64,000 bases of DNA from Pedobacter schmidteae (GTDB lineage: Bacteria; Bacteroidota; Bacteroidia; Sphingobacteriales; Sphingobacteriaceae), in contig NZ_LS999839.1 in assembly GCF_900564155.1 (NCBI RefSeq), positions 434,001-498,000 of the forward strand, read 5' to 3'. Shown here one piece after another: positions 50,060-59,747 of this stretch (the first letter of the stretch is position 1; every line of letters starts with the position of its first letter). The notes under the pieces were generated by a model. That model saw only the letters and a program-made list of their open reading frames with translations. It made no database searches and had not been told where the DNA came from. A program made the translations under genes and the position numbers.

Positions 50060-51145
50060 CTATTTAAGAATCGTTCCGTCGTTACTAATGAATACACTGT
50101 TTATAAACGCAACGCTACCGGTTTCATTGGCGTTGGCTTTACCAGGATAAGCAATTTGAAAGCGGCTTGCCAATGGAGCTTCAAAACCAGGGTAAGTGGT
50201 TTTGCAATAAGCCAACCAATCTTTAATACCATTGCTTGTGAACCATTGCACCCCATCAACATAAGCGGTGAATACATTATTTGCATCAATTGCAAAAGCT
50301 ATACTTTTTTCTACGCCCGCAGCAGATTTAAATATTGGGCTTTTTCCTTTCACAGGATTTATCAATGGCAACGGATTTGGCAATACAGCTGTATTGGTGC
50401 TAAATACTGATTTATTAGCTGCAGGCACAAATGTTTCATACCTGATCTGGTAGCTGTCTGTGGTTGCCGGATCAACTGTTGGATAATATTCCCATCTGAT
50501 CTCTCTCAGGAAAGGGTAATCGGTATTTGTTGACGGTTGTTTAAAAAACAGCGAGATGATAACTGGCTGCCCAGCCCTAAAAAATGTTTTCCAACCCAGT
50601 TTGGCACGTACAGAAAAAGGAATTCTCAAGTCTGCAAGATTCAGGTCTCTCCTCAAAATAGCGGTTTTACTTGCCGTTATCGATGTCATCTCGATAATGC
50701 TTTTTAAAGGGTCATTATCCAGAATCTGGTTGAAATTTGCATCTGCATTAGCCCAACCATTTCCCTCGAAAGCAAATTTACTTTGAAATTCATCAAAGAA
50801 ATACCGGGTAACTTTCAGGTTTGTAGAACGTGAGGTAGTTTTGCCGTTCAAATCGGCTGTAGCTGTAACGGTATAGTCGCCAACAGTCGCCGGTGCAATC
50901 CAAAGGTTTTCAAATAAATTCTGGGTACGCCAGCCATCAAATGTTCCGCCTGTTGCCTCCCATTTGTAAGAAAGCTTGGTATTGTCGCTTCCCTGTGTTC
51001 CGGCCCATACTTTTACCTTTTCTCCGAAATAGAATTCTTCTCCGGCCTTACTTAAAGTTACAATTTCAACTTTGTCATCTTTTTTACACGATACTGCAAC
51101 TATGCAAAGTAACATGAATATGCCTGTGTGATATAACTTTCTCAT
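50060..51145 (-). CDS. SusE-like surface glycan-binding lipoprotein
   Basis: 361 residues. Lipoprotein signal ending AVSC near residue 20, followed by KKDDK, a common Bacteroidota surface-export signal. An Ig/PKD-like first domain (about 25-115: EFYFGEKVKVWAG, KLSYKWEATGGTFDG) precedes a jelly-roll-like part with many aromatic residues. SusE/SusF-type proteins bind glycan chains at the cell surface in front of SusC/D. The FAS1 gene ends only 2 bp upstream, and a terminator follows, closing the transcript. I infer glycan binding from position, not from a recognised binding motif. Confidence 0.7.
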   Translation of the reverse strand: MRKLYHTGIFMLLCIVAVSCKKDDKVEIVTLSKAGEEFYFGEKVKVWAGTQGSDNTKLSYKWEATGGTFDGWRTQNLFENLWIAPATVGDYTVTATADLNGKTTSRSTNLKVTRYFFDEFQSKFAFEGNGWANADANFNQILDNDPLKSIIEMTSITASKTAILRRDLNLADLRIPFSVRAKLGWKTFFRAGQPVIISLFFKQPSTNTDYPFLREIRWEYYPTVDPATTDSYQIRYETFVPAANKSVFSTNTAVLPNPLPLINPVKGKSPIFKSAAGVEKSIAFAIDANNVFTAYVDGVQWFTSNGIKDWLAYCKTTYPGFEAPLASRFQIAYPGKANANETGSVAFINSVFISNDGTILK

Positions 51146-51147
51146 AA

Positions 51148-51849
51148 TTATTTATTATTGATGATATCTTTTCTTGTTGGTGCACTAAAATAACGGTCCA
51201 TTACGTGAACCACTCCATTGGTAGCATGCAAGTCTGGTGTGCGGGGTCTGTTATCGCCTGTTCCACCAACGTAATTGTTAATAAATAAGAATCCATCCCT
51301 GCTGGCCTGCATCATGATCCAGACTTTTGCAGAATCATTTGTTGCACTTAAACCATAGGTATCTACCCATCTTCCAATCGAATTTAGGTTCTTAAAGTCA
51401 TAGGTACCCTTTAATATATGGTATTTCAACCAGGCAGCGATCCTGTCGACAGGATACTGGCTCCAGTCAGATCCTTTAACGGTTAGATTGTAGGTAGGGC
51501 TAGCCGGGTCTGTATCTAAAAACGTATTTCGAGAATAATAGCTGTTGGTACTTTCAATATTAGTTGTTGCATTATTTGTAAGCAGCAAATAAGTGTTGCC
51601 AGATTGCGTATACAGAGGTTTTACATCCTTATAATTCGGATCTTTATCTACGTATTCAATAGCTTCCAGCATTCCTGAAAACAGATCTGGACGTGATTTC
51701 ATAAAATCCATCACATTTGAATTTACCTTATTATCGTAATACGACGGTACATATTTATCATTTTTTTGTAGCGGTAGCTTATCACATGCGGCAAATGCTA
51801 AGCACGAAATAAAGACTGCCGGCGCGATTAGTTTTTTAATAGTTTTCAT
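51148..51849 (-). CDS. FAS1 (fasciclin-like) lipoprotein
   Basis: 233 residues from the ATG whose first base is 51849, which gives a lipoprotein signal (KKLIAPAVFISCLAFAAC); an upstream start at 51870 adds seven polar residues. The mature part is a single divergent fasciclin domain: MDFMKSRPDLFSGMLEAIEYVD at its start and the H2 motif ATNGVVHVMDRYFSAP at its end. FAS1 domains mediate binding to cell-surface partners. It lies between the SusD-like gene and the surface lipoprotein gene, so it probably joins the glycan-capture complex. FAS1 proteins appear in some Sphingobacteriaceae PULs. Confidence 0.8.
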   Translation of the reverse strand: MKTIKKLIAPAVFISCLAFAACDKLPLQKNDKYVPSYYDNKVNSNVMDFMKSRPDLFSGMLEAIEYVDKDPNYKDVKPLYTQSGNTYLLLTNNATTNIESTNSYYSRNTFLDTDPASPTYNLTVKGSDWSQYPVDRIAAWLKYHILKGTYDFKNLNSIGRWVDTYGLSATNDSAKVWIMMQASRDGFLFINNYVGGTGDNRPRTPDLHATNGVVHVMDRYFSAPTRKDIINNK

Positions 51850-51962
51850 CAGTATATATTTATATTTCAACTGTTGCGAGGCTCATTTTCGCTGTTTATT
51901 CATTTAAACAATTTATTTGGGCCTTTATATATCTTATCTCTCCATCGTGTTAAACAATGCCG

Positions 51963-53555
51963 TTACTCGTCATAAGGAGGATTTTGGTCGCCCACCAACT
52001 TACGGTTAGCATTAAATGCTGCCGAAGCGATCGGGAACAAAATTCTTCCGATATTTGTTCCTTCATATTTGGTTGCACCTGTTCTGGCACCCAAAATTGG
52101 GTTCATTATACCGGTTAAATAAGTATAGCCATTAGTAAAATCATACGTTTTTCCAATACGGCACATGTCAAACCATCTTTTACCTTCGCCCAATAACTCG
52201 TACTGACGCTCGGTAAGAATGGTACGCTCAATACCTGTTACAATATCTCCTGTATAATCGGCCAGCTTAGCCTGGGTTTTATATCCTACACGGTTTCTCA
52301 CTGCATTTACAATATCCAGTGCTTCCTGGTATTTCCCGGTATGGGCCAAAGCCTCGGCCCTTAACAACATGATATCAGCAAAACGATAGATTGGAAGTTT
52401 CACATTACATTCGGCATTTGCCTGGTATATAAATGCACCGCCCGGCAGGCCGTCACTTCTTTTTGCTGCAGGATCATATATCGTAAATTTACCAAAGGCA
52501 CCATTTAAGGAATTATATTCCACCGGAGTTTTATAACTGATCATGTCGAAACTTGTGGTCAAACGACCGTCAGACGGCAATAAAGTTACCGGATCAGTTC
52601 TATCAAACAATTCCTGAAAAATTTTGGGTGTAATCATGTAATTATTGGTATTGGAACCAGAAGCCATACGTCCACAAACCCCTACACCACCACCACGTTC
52701 AATATTATCCCAGTATAGGTTAAAAATGGTTTCGGTGGAAGTTGCAGGATCAGTAAACATATTCTTCCAACTTTGCGCATTGGTAACCCAGGTACAACCA
52801 CTTTCGGTAATTGTATTTTGGGAAGCAGCCAAGGCAAGGTCATACTGTTGAAACCACATGTATACATCTGTTTGTAAAGCATATACAGCAGCTTTCTGCA
52901 TGTTATATTTATTCGTTTTGTTGGTACCTATGCTTTTCAATGCCAGGTCGATATCATCCAGAATTCTCTTTTTTACGTCAGCTATAGGTGATCTGGCAAA
53001 CTGGGTTGGTTGGCCGTAAGTTTCAAGCGGCTCGGTGATCAGCGGCATTTTGCCCCACACCCTGAGACCATAGAAATACATCAAAGCACGCAGTCCATAA
53101 CACTGACCCAAATAATCGGTATAAGTTGCAGTAGCTCCACCGATATTCTCGCTGGTCATTTGCGGATAGTATTTGATACCGTAATTGCAAAGCGAAATGG
53201 TGGTATAAAGACTTGACCAACTGGCCGCGCCGGTTATGCCATTTGAACCAACAATATCCGGATCACTAGCCGACAAGGCATTATTTAAAAATTTGGTTTG
53301 TGCCGTTCCGGTACCTGCACCTTTAACATTGTCGGCACGAACTTCACCCCAATCAAACCAGTTGGTATTCAACGTCGTTTGTACAGAGTTATATATACCC
53401 GCCATCCAGGCATCAGCATCTGACTTATCTTTCCAGAAGCTTCCTGGCGTGATGGTCGAGATCGGATCCGTCTGCAAGAACTTTTTACACCTTGTAGCTG
53501 TTAGCAGGATCAATAATCCCCCGAATAATAATATTGTGAATCTAATCTTTTTCAT
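51963..53555 (-). CDS. SusD/RagB family nutrient-binding outer-membrane lipoprotein
   Basis: 530 residues. Lipoprotein signal ending ATRC near residue 23, then KKFLQTDPISTITPGSFWK, the usual SusD start. The family's TPR-like helices are seen around YGLRALMYFYGLRVWGKMPLITEP and YRFADIMLLRAEALAHTGKYQEALDIVNAVRNRVG. SusD captures oligosaccharides and hands them to SusC. It begins 12 bp after the SusC-type gene ends, as in nearly all such pairs. The glycan is probably a uronate-containing polysaccharide, judged from the enzymes on both sides. Confidence 0.95.
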   Translation of the reverse strand: MKKIRFTILLFGGLLILLTATRCKKFLQTDPISTITPGSFWKDKSDADAWMAGIYNSVQTTLNTNWFDWGEVRADNVKGAGTGTAQTKFLNNALSASDPDIVGSNGITGAASWSSLYTTISLCNYGIKYYPQMTSENIGGATATYTDYLGQCYGLRALMYFYGLRVWGKMPLITEPLETYGQPTQFARSPIADVKKRILDDIDLALKSIGTNKTNKYNMQKAAVYALQTDVYMWFQQYDLALAASQNTITESGCTWVTNAQSWKNMFTDPATSTETIFNLYWDNIERGGGVGVCGRMASGSNTNNYMITPKIFQELFDRTDPVTLLPSDGRLTTSFDMISYKTPVEYNSLNGAFGKFTIYDPAAKRSDGLPGGAFIYQANAECNVKLPIYRFADIMLLRAEALAHTGKYQEALDIVNAVRNRVGYKTQAKLADYTGDIVTGIERTILTERQYELLGEGKRWFDMCRIGKTYDFTNGYTYLTGIMNPILGARTGATKYEGTNIGRILFPIASAAFNANRKLVGDQNPPYDE

Positions 53556-53567
53556 GATCTTCTACGA

Positions 53568-56500
53568 TTAAAATGTTATACCAAGTCCTAATCCCATCTC
53601 TCTTTTGCGCGGATATTGTCCGTTATCAAGCCCAGGCTTAAGCACACTATTTTGTTTCACTTCCGGGTCAAAACCTGTGTATTTTGTCCAGGTCAACAGA
53701 TTGTTGCCATAAACATACAGGTTAAAGTTAGCAATATGGAACCGTTCGATAAGCTTTCTTGGCAGCTGATATCCCAGTCTAACATTCTGCAAACGAATAA
53801 AGGAGCCATCCTCCAGGTAGTAATCGTTGGTTTTACGAACGTTATCAGCACCTTGAGTTCCACCAATATAAGAATTGGTAATTTGCCCCGGATATTTGTA
53901 CATATTCAGGATATAATACGGCTCGGGAGTGGTATTACTATTGGAAAAAGACGCCGTATTTCTTCTGTTTTCATTGTAAATACTATTTCCAAAATTTCCG
54001 TACAGGGAAACTGCAAGGGAGAAGCTCTTATAAGTAAAGTTATTGCTCCAACCCAAACTCCATCTCGGCTGTCCGTATCCGGTTACAATTTTATCTTCGT
54101 TACCGATGTTACCATTTAAAACGCCATTGGCATCGGGCTGATTTTGCCAGATCACATCACCACCCTTAGAAATGTTACCATTGGTAGTCAATTGTTTTGG
54201 CGTTCCGCTGTATGGTGTTCCGTCAGGATAAGTATAACCTAACAAATTTGGCTGCATATTTTTCCCGATGATCACATTGCCCAATTCATCTTTTTGAAAT
54301 TGTGGGATCAGTCTCACTTTAAAATCATCAGTGTAAGCATTAGACTGATCGTACTGATAAATGCCCAGGAATCTGTAACCAAAAAAGTTACCTGCTTCCC
54401 TGCCTTCGGCTACGGTCCAGTTGTCATCTACATAATCACCACCCGGCAGGCTAAGGATTTTGTTCCTTACCCTTGACCAGTTGATGGATGTTTGCCAGCT
54501 AAAATCTTTGGTTTGGATAGGGTATCCTGAAACCATTAACTCAATACCCTTATTTTGAAGTGAACCTGCATTGATCCTTGCTTTATTAGGGAAGCCCGAT
54601 TCTAAAGGAAGTGGTGCATCATATAATAAATCCTTTGTTTTTTTAATGTAGTAATCACCCACAAAGCTCAATTTGCCATCAAAGAAAGTTAAATCCAAAC
54701 CTAGGTTGGTCTGCGTGGTCTCTTCCCATTTCAGGTTACTGTTACCCAAGCGGGTATCGGTACGCACACCGCTCACCCCATTGTAATAATATGTACCAAA
54801 AACAAACTGTTGAACCGCGTCAAAATCGCCAATCTGCTGGTTACCGGTAATACCCCAGCTACCTCTCAGTTTGGCGTCAGTTAATATTTTTTTAGACCAT
54901 TTCATGAAGCTCTCATCGCTAAACCTCCATCCAACTGATGCCGCAGGGAAATAGCCCCATTGATTTTCTGTACCAAATACAGATGAACCGTCTCTTCTTA
55001 GCGTAGCATTTAACAGATAGCGTCCTTTATAGTCATAACCTAGTCTGGTAAAGAAACCTAACAGTGCCGATCCGCTACCTTTAGAGTAAGTGTCAGACGG
55101 GGTCAACTCTCCGGCTGCGTTTAAGGTATGTACGTTTTCACTAACAAATTTTCTACCGGTAATTTGTATTTCGCTCAGGTTATTTTTTTCAAAGTTAGTC
55201 CCCAGCAATGCTGTAATGTTGTGATTTCCGGCAATTGTTTTTTTATAGTTCAACACCGCATTTCCCTGGGTCCTGATTGGGATATTTGTTTCGTCTTTAC
55301 CGGAACTGATTGCGTTGGCCCCGTTTTCTAACAATTTGGAGTTGAACGTTGTATTTCTGTTAAATTGTACATCCGCAGATGCATCTGCATGGAATTTTAA
55401 GTCTTTGGTAAAAGAATAGTCAAAGCCCTGAAAAATCACCGCCCTGTAAATAGACGTCAGATTCTCTCTCAGATATGCCTCCGCTATCGGATTTTTCCTT
55501 CCCCCATTGTCATAAATTAACTCTCCGCTAGGCAAATACAAGGTTTGTTGCGGCCCGCGTTGAAGCGCCTGCTGAATTACCTTACCCTCGTTGATGTTGT
55601 TTTTATTCTGGTAACTAAAGCTAAGCTGTGTTGACAGACCTACTTTTTTAGACGGTGCATACTTCAGGTTGGTACGCATGGTGGCCCTTTTATTAAAACT
55701 GGCCAATATAATCCCTTGCTCGTCCAGATACTGTAAGCTATTGTAATAATTGAGTTTCGGTGTTCCGCCGCTCATCGACAAATCAAACTGGTTACGTATA
55801 GCAGTTTGTGTAATTAACGACTGGTAGTCATTATCTGCATTTTTATTGTAGGCTGTTGAATCATCCGGGTGCGGATCAAGACTGATCCTGTTTCTCTGAT
55901 CAAACATTTGTCGTTGCAAACGGTTGGACTGCGGAATATGACGCGACAGGTTGCTGTAACTTCTCAGGTAATCAACATTGATTCTTGGTTTACCATCTTC
56001 ACCCTGTTTAGTCGTAATCAGGATTACACCATTCGCCGAACGGGAACCATAAATAGCTGCTGAAGCAGCATCTTTAAGGATTTCGATAGACAACACATCT
56101 TTAGGATTGATGGACATGATGTTTTTCATCGGCACCCCATCCACAATATATAAAGGTTTAACACCATCATCCGATAGCGTAGACATACCCCGAATGGTAA
56201 TGTCACTTTCATCACCTGGCGCACCCGAACCAGTCATTACCCGTACACCTGGAGCGGCGCCTTGTATGGCATCAAAAATCGAAACAGGTTGTTTCTCTTC
56301 GATGGCTTTTGCAGTAATTGAACTGATTGCTCCTGTTACGTCTCTCTTTTTCTGCTGTCCGTAACCTACCACAATTACTTCATCCAGGTCGGATAACGAG
56401 GGCATCAATTTCGGATTGATTGATCGCCTTGCGCCAACCACTTCCTCTTTAGTATCGAAACCTATATAGGTAAATACCAAAACCGATTCTGCACTGGGCA

Positions 56501-56699
56501 CAGTAATCGTGTATTTACCTGCGCTGCCTGTTTGAACAGCTGTTTTGGTACCTTTTACCTGTACACTTACTCCAGGAATCCCCTCTCCCTTATCGTCGGT
56601 CACAGTCCCTGAAACCTTGATGGTCTGAGCATATAGTGAAGCTGTAGTAAACAGCAGCGCCAACACACTCATTACTATTTTTTGTATAGTTTTTTTCAT
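53568..56699 (-). CDS. SusC/RagA family TonB-linked outer-membrane transporter
   Basis: 1043 residues. Signal peptide (cleavage near ASLYAQ, about 25), a CarboxypepD_reg-like domain (about 28-112: IKVSGTVTDDKGEGIPGVSVQVKGTKT), the TonB box/plug region (DEVIVVGYGQQKKRDVTGAISS, PLYIVDGVPMK, SIEILKDAASAAIYGSRSANGVI) and a 22-strand barrel ending in GLGITF. It imports SusD-bound oligosaccharides with TonB energy. It has no N-terminal STN domain, so it should not signal through FecR. First gene of the minus-strand PUL, 540 bp from the divergent second locus. Confidence 0.95.
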   Translation of the reverse strand: MKKTIQKIVMSVLALLFTTASLYAQTIKVSGTVTDDKGEGIPGVSVQVKGTKTAVQTGSAGKYTITVPSAESVLVFTYIGFDTKEEVVGARRSINPKLMPSLSDLDEVIVVGYGQQKKRDVTGAISSITAKAIEEKQPVSIFDAIQGAAPGVRVMTGSGAPGDESDITIRGMSTLSDDGVKPLYIVDGVPMKNIMSINPKDVLSIEILKDAASAAIYGSRSANGVILITTKQGEDGKPRINVDYLRSYSNLSRHIPQSNRLQRQMFDQRNRISLDPHPDDSTAYNKNADNDYQSLITQTAIRNQFDLSMSGGTPKLNYYNSLQYLDEQGIILASFNKRATMRTNLKYAPSKKVGLSTQLSFSYQNKNNINEGKVIQQALQRGPQQTLYLPSGELIYDNGGRKNPIAEAYLRENLTSIYRAVIFQGFDYSFTKDLKFHADASADVQFNRNTTFNSKLLENGANAISSGKDETNIPIRTQGNAVLNYKKTIAGNHNITALLGTNFEKNNLSEIQITGRKFVSENVHTLNAAGELTPSDTYSKGSGSALLGFFTRLGYDYKGRYLLNATLRRDGSSVFGTENQWGYFPAASVGWRFSDESFMKWSKKILTDAKLRGSWGITGNQQIGDFDAVQQFVFGTYYYNGVSGVRTDTRLGNSNLKWEETTQTNLGLDLTFFDGKLSFVGDYYIKKTKDLLYDAPLPLESGFPNKARINAGSLQNKGIELMVSGYPIQTKDFSWQTSINWSRVRNKILSLPGGDYVDDNWTVAEGREAGNFFGYRFLGIYQYDQSNAYTDDFKVRLIPQFQKDELGNVIIGKNMQPNLLGYTYPDGTPYSGTPKQLTTNGNISKGGDVIWQNQPDANGVLNGNIGNEDKIVTGYGQPRWSLGWSNNFTYKSFSLAVSLYGNFGNSIYNENRRNTASFSNSNTTPEPYYILNMYKYPGQITNSYIGGTQGADNVRKTNDYYLEDGSFIRLQNVRLGYQLPRKLIERFHIANFNLYVYGNNLLTWTKYTGFDPEVKQNSVLKPGLDNGQYPRKREMGLGLGITF

Positions 56700-57240
56700 A
56701 TTTATCCTTTAAAATAAAGCCGTGTCTATTTAAAATAAAATTTTGGAGACATGCATCTCGTTGTACAATCCTAAAAATTATACATCCTCATCATAATTGT
56801 TACACACCAACAATTTTTTTCAGATGAGGCATTTGTCGAAAATGCCTCTAGCGGGGGTTTAAACTCAGATTCTTCATACTCGCATATTTGGTTTAATAAA
56901 TAAAATTTGGTTTATGCAATTGAAGAAAAATAAGGTTAAGATTGCTTAATAAAATTAGCCTACTTGTGTCTCATTTTGGCATCCCTATCTACGGCCAGAA
57001 TTCTTGTCTGGTTTCAGTCTTATTTTTCTAAAAAAGGGTTCAGAATTATCAAAAACCTTGTTTAAAAGGAAACATTTTCAATTTAATCGTCTCAATTTGC
57101 ATTTTGATTCCAAAGTCGGCTTATGCCAATTTTGTTTAAAAATGCCAAAAATATATCACCGCAACAAACGTTATAACGATGCCGTTTTGTTTTGTAACAA
57201 AGTGATCCATTAAAAATCAAAAGCATAAGTGTTATCCCCG
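56700..57240. other. 541-bp divergent intergenic region between two PULs
   Basis: Very AT-rich. It contains a hairpin (GAGGCATTT, 56826-56834, with AAATGCCTC, 56840-56848) and two ATTTGGTTTA direct repeats (56886-56895, 56905-56914). No promoter with both elements was found on either strand. A 69-codon open frame on the plus strand (57004-57213) has no coding character and was not annotated. Confidence 0.55.
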
Positions 57241-57711
57241 ATGAAAACTAAAGCGTCTGTATTTCTATTCCCCATCATTTGTATTTTTATATTCTCCCTA
57301 TCGGCCTGTTTAAAAGACGGGATCAGCCCTTATAATTTACCCTATTTTTATATAAATAAGGATACCCGAGGCGAAATTGAGGTTTCGTGGAGCCGAAAAG
57401 ATACCGTAGATTACAAGGTATACCTTAGTGCACAACAACAAAGTCAGGCTATTGAACTGCAATATGAAATCATCGTCGGTGAAGGACTTTTAGAAGGGCG
57501 CGATTTTAAACTCATCACCGCAGGAAACAAACTTACCTTTGCCCCTGGTGTAACCGAATCTCCTATTCGCATTGCCTGGATGGCCGCCGCATTAGATCCG
57601 GCAAAAAAGAATACCCTCACCATCCGCCTAAGTGCAAACAGTAAAAATTACAGAATGGGATTACCGGGCCCCGACGAATTACAGAGACAATTGGTGATCA
57701 GAAAAAATTAG
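57241..57711 (+). CDS. Lipoprotein with Calx-beta/DUF1735-like fold
   Basis: 156 residues from ATG 57241, which opens the lipoprotein signal (KTKASVFLFPIICIFIFSLSAC); a GTG at 57229 would add four residues. The mature protein has a sandwich-like pattern, IEVSWSRKDTVDYKVYLS and FAPGVTESPIRIAWMAAALD, similar to domains of surface proteins in PULs that fold like Calx-beta. I do not recognise a named family with certainty. It lies 80 bp before the sigma factor gene and in the same direction, so it may belong to the second locus or stand alone. Confidence 0.6.
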   Translation: MKTKASVFLFPIICIFIFSLSACLKDGISPYNLPYFYINKDTRGEIEVSWSRKDTVDYKVYLSAQQQSQAIELQYEIIVGEGLLEGRDFKLITAGNKLTFAPGVTESPIRIAWMAAALDPAKKNTLTIRLSANSKNYRMGLPGPDELQRQLVIRKN

Positions 57712-57736
57712 GAAAAAGCTTTAAGCCTTTTTAACC

Positions 57737-57767
57737 TTGTAATGCTGAAGCGTAAACCTTATTTTTG
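57737..57767 (+). promoter_or_regulatory. Promoter of the ECF sigma factor gene
   Basis: TTG (57737-57739), 20 nt, TATTTTTG (57760-57767), fitting the Bacteroidota consensus. The predicted transcription start near 57773 leaves a leader of about 17 nt before TTG 57791, which supports that start. Confidence 0.6.
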
Positions 57768-57790
57768 CAATTCATTCATCATCAACAGCA

Positions 57791-58339
57791 TTGGAAGAAC
57801 AGGGACAGCATAGCGCCTATACATTTGAAGAATTGTTTAAAGACAACTATGCAAGGCTATGTCATTTTGCTATTCAATTTTTAAAGGATGATGATACGGC
57901 AAAAGACATTGTCCAGGAGGTTTTTGTAACTTATTGGAATATGGATAACCGCCCTGCTTATGATGCAGCCTCTACCAGCGCCTTCCTCTACTCCTCGGTA
58001 CGAAATGCCTGTCTGAATAAATTGCGCAGGCTAAAGCTAGAACAAGGATACTTAAATGGACGGAATGCTGATCCTGCTGAAGATGCGATTGCGCTAAACG
58101 CCATGGTCAGAACTGAAGTGATGGCAGAACTGCATAAAATCATCACTACTTTGCCAGAAAATTGTCAGAAAGTATTCCGCATGGGTTATCTGGAAGGATT
58201 AAAAAACCCACAGATAGCGGCAGAACTAGGCATCAGCGTAAATACTGTCAAAACACAAAAGAAACGAGGTCTGGAATTGTTAAAAATGCGACTAAACCCC
58301 GACTTTTTTGCGCTACTTTCACTTTTTCTACTGAAGTAA
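57791..58339 (+). CDS. ECF RNA polymerase sigma factor (Bacteroidota FecI-like)
   Basis: 182 residues. No ATG is available: the in-frame stop is at 57746-57748 and only ATT and TTG codons precede the conserved region, so the TTG at 57791 is taken as the start. Region 2 (about 10-75) reads YTFEELFKDNYARLCHFAIQFL and DDTAKDIVQEVFVTYW; region 4 (about 115-170) has LPENCQKVFRMGYLEGLKNPQIAAELGISVNTVKTQKKRG, a complete HTH. It would direct transcription of the following SusC/SusD genes once freed by the FecR-type anti-sigma factor, 69 bp downstream. Confidence 0.93.
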   Translation: MEEQGQHSAYTFEELFKDNYARLCHFAIQFLKDDDTAKDIVQEVFVTYWNMDNRPAYDAASTSAFLYSSVRNACLNKLRRLKLEQGYLNGRNADPAEDAIALNAMVRTEVMAELHKIITTLPENCQKVFRMGYLEGLKNPQIAAELGISVNTVKTQKKRGLELLKMRLNPDFFALLSLFLLK

Positions 58340-58408
58340 TCAAATTATTTAAAATATTTACTACTCTTTTTCACCCTCTTTTGTTTTTCAGGTTTCTTAT
58401 AGTTGTCT

Positions 58409-59575
58409 ATGGAAACGCAAAACAATTTTAAGCATACCTCGCAACTTATTATCAAGTTCCTTAAAAAGGAGCTTTCCGCTCAGGAGAAGAAAGAATTTGA
58501 CCTTTGGTACCAGGCATCACCGACCAACAGGGAGCTCGTTGAATCTTTCCGGAATACAGCTCATGTGCAGCAGGAAATCAATTATATTGATGCTGTGGAT
58601 GTAAACCAGGGCTGGGCAGATATTTCAAAACACATTCACGCCAAACCTGTAAAACGGTTTAACTGGAACAACGTATTCCGTTATAGCGCCGCCGCGGTAC
58701 TTGTGATGACCATTGGCTTCGGTATTTATAGATATAATGCCGGCCCTTCTTCGTCAGTATTAAATGCCAAAGTTCAGGACATCATGCCCGGAAGCCAGAA
58801 GGCTATATTAAACATGGCGGATGGCTCGACTATAGATTTGAATACCGCTTCGTTGTCGCTAACAGACCCTAAAGGTAAACTGGCCATAGCAGCAAAAAGA
58901 GGGGTATTATATTTTGATCGCGAAGGTAAAAGAAATGCTGCCAAAGGCTACAATATGCTGAGAACGCCAAGAGCTGGCGAATACAGAATGGTGCTTCCCG
59001 ACGGCACAAAAGTTTGGCTCAATGCGGTATCCTCCATCCGTTTCCCTACCAGCTTTAATAAAACCGAACGCCGGATTGAGCTTGCCGGAGAAGCTTATTT
59101 TGAAGTTGCACACAATAAGGCGCTACCGTTCAAAATAACCTTCAATAAAACCGAAGTAGAAGTACTGGGCACACATTTTAACATCAGCAGTTATGGAGGA
59201 AAAAGCAGGACTACACTTGTTGAGGGTTCGGTTAAAATAACGGAAAGCGGCCAGCAACAAATGCTTAAACCTGGCGAGGAAGCGATAGTAGCCAATGGAG
59301 ATGTGGCTGTGCACCAAACTGACACTTATAAATCAATTGCCTGGAAAGAAGGCAGCTTCTATTTCAAAGAAGATTTGATGACCGACATTATGGTTCAGCT
59401 ATCCAGGTGGTACGATATCGAAATCACCTATAATGGAAAACCTGACACCAAAAGATATAGCGGAAATATTCGAAGACAAGCGACTTTAAACCAGGCGCTG
59501 GAAATGTTGAATGCCGTGAGCGGAACCAAATTTAATCTGAATGGCCGGACCGTAACTGTAGATTTTAATCACTAA
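58409..59575 (+). CDS. FecR family anti-sigma factor
   Basis: 388 residues from ATG 58409 (ETQNNFKHTSQLI); a TTG at 58403 is not needed. A cytosolic N-terminal part (about 1-85) should bind the sigma factor, one membrane span lies near 92-112 (VFRYSAAAVLVMTIGFGIY), the periplasmic FecR domain is at about 125-225 (AVSSIRFPTSFNKTERRIELAGEAYFEV), and a DUF4974 domain ends the protein (about 318-386). This inner-membrane protein transfers the signal from an STN-bearing SusC to the sigma factor. Sigma, FecR, SusC and SusD in a row is the standard regulated-PUL layout. Confidence 0.95.
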   Translation: METQNNFKHTSQLIIKFLKKELSAQEKKEFDLWYQASPTNRELVESFRNTAHVQQEINYIDAVDVNQGWADISKHIHAKPVKRFNWNNVFRYSAAAVLVMTIGFGIYRYNAGPSSSVLNAKVQDIMPGSQKAILNMADGSTIDLNTASLSLTDPKGKLAIAAKRGVLYFDREGKRNAAKGYNMLRTPRAGEYRMVLPDGTKVWLNAVSSIRFPTSFNKTERRIELAGEAYFEVAHNKALPFKITFNKTEVEVLGTHFNISSYGGKSRTTLVEGSVKITESGQQQMLKPGEEAIVANGDVAVHQTDTYKSIAWKEGSFYFKEDLMTDIMVQLSRWYDIEITYNGKPDTKRYSGNIRRQATLNQALEMLNAVSGTKFNLNGRTVTVDFNH

Positions 59576-59747
59576 TAAAAAACCTGAACCTTATGAAATA
59601 ACCACTACTAAACCTCCACAGAAAATTTAAAATACAGGCAAAAAAAATCCGGGAACATTGCAGTGTCCCCAGATCAAAACGTGCGGCTGTGTTTATTTGA
59701 TCGCTATCGAATTCAACCAATTTTTCAAAACCAACACATACAAAAAT

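Noticed and set aside
57004..57213. 69-codon open frame in the 541-bp intergenic region
   Set aside because: Starts and ends in very AT-rich sequence, lacks a family pattern and has no plausible start context.
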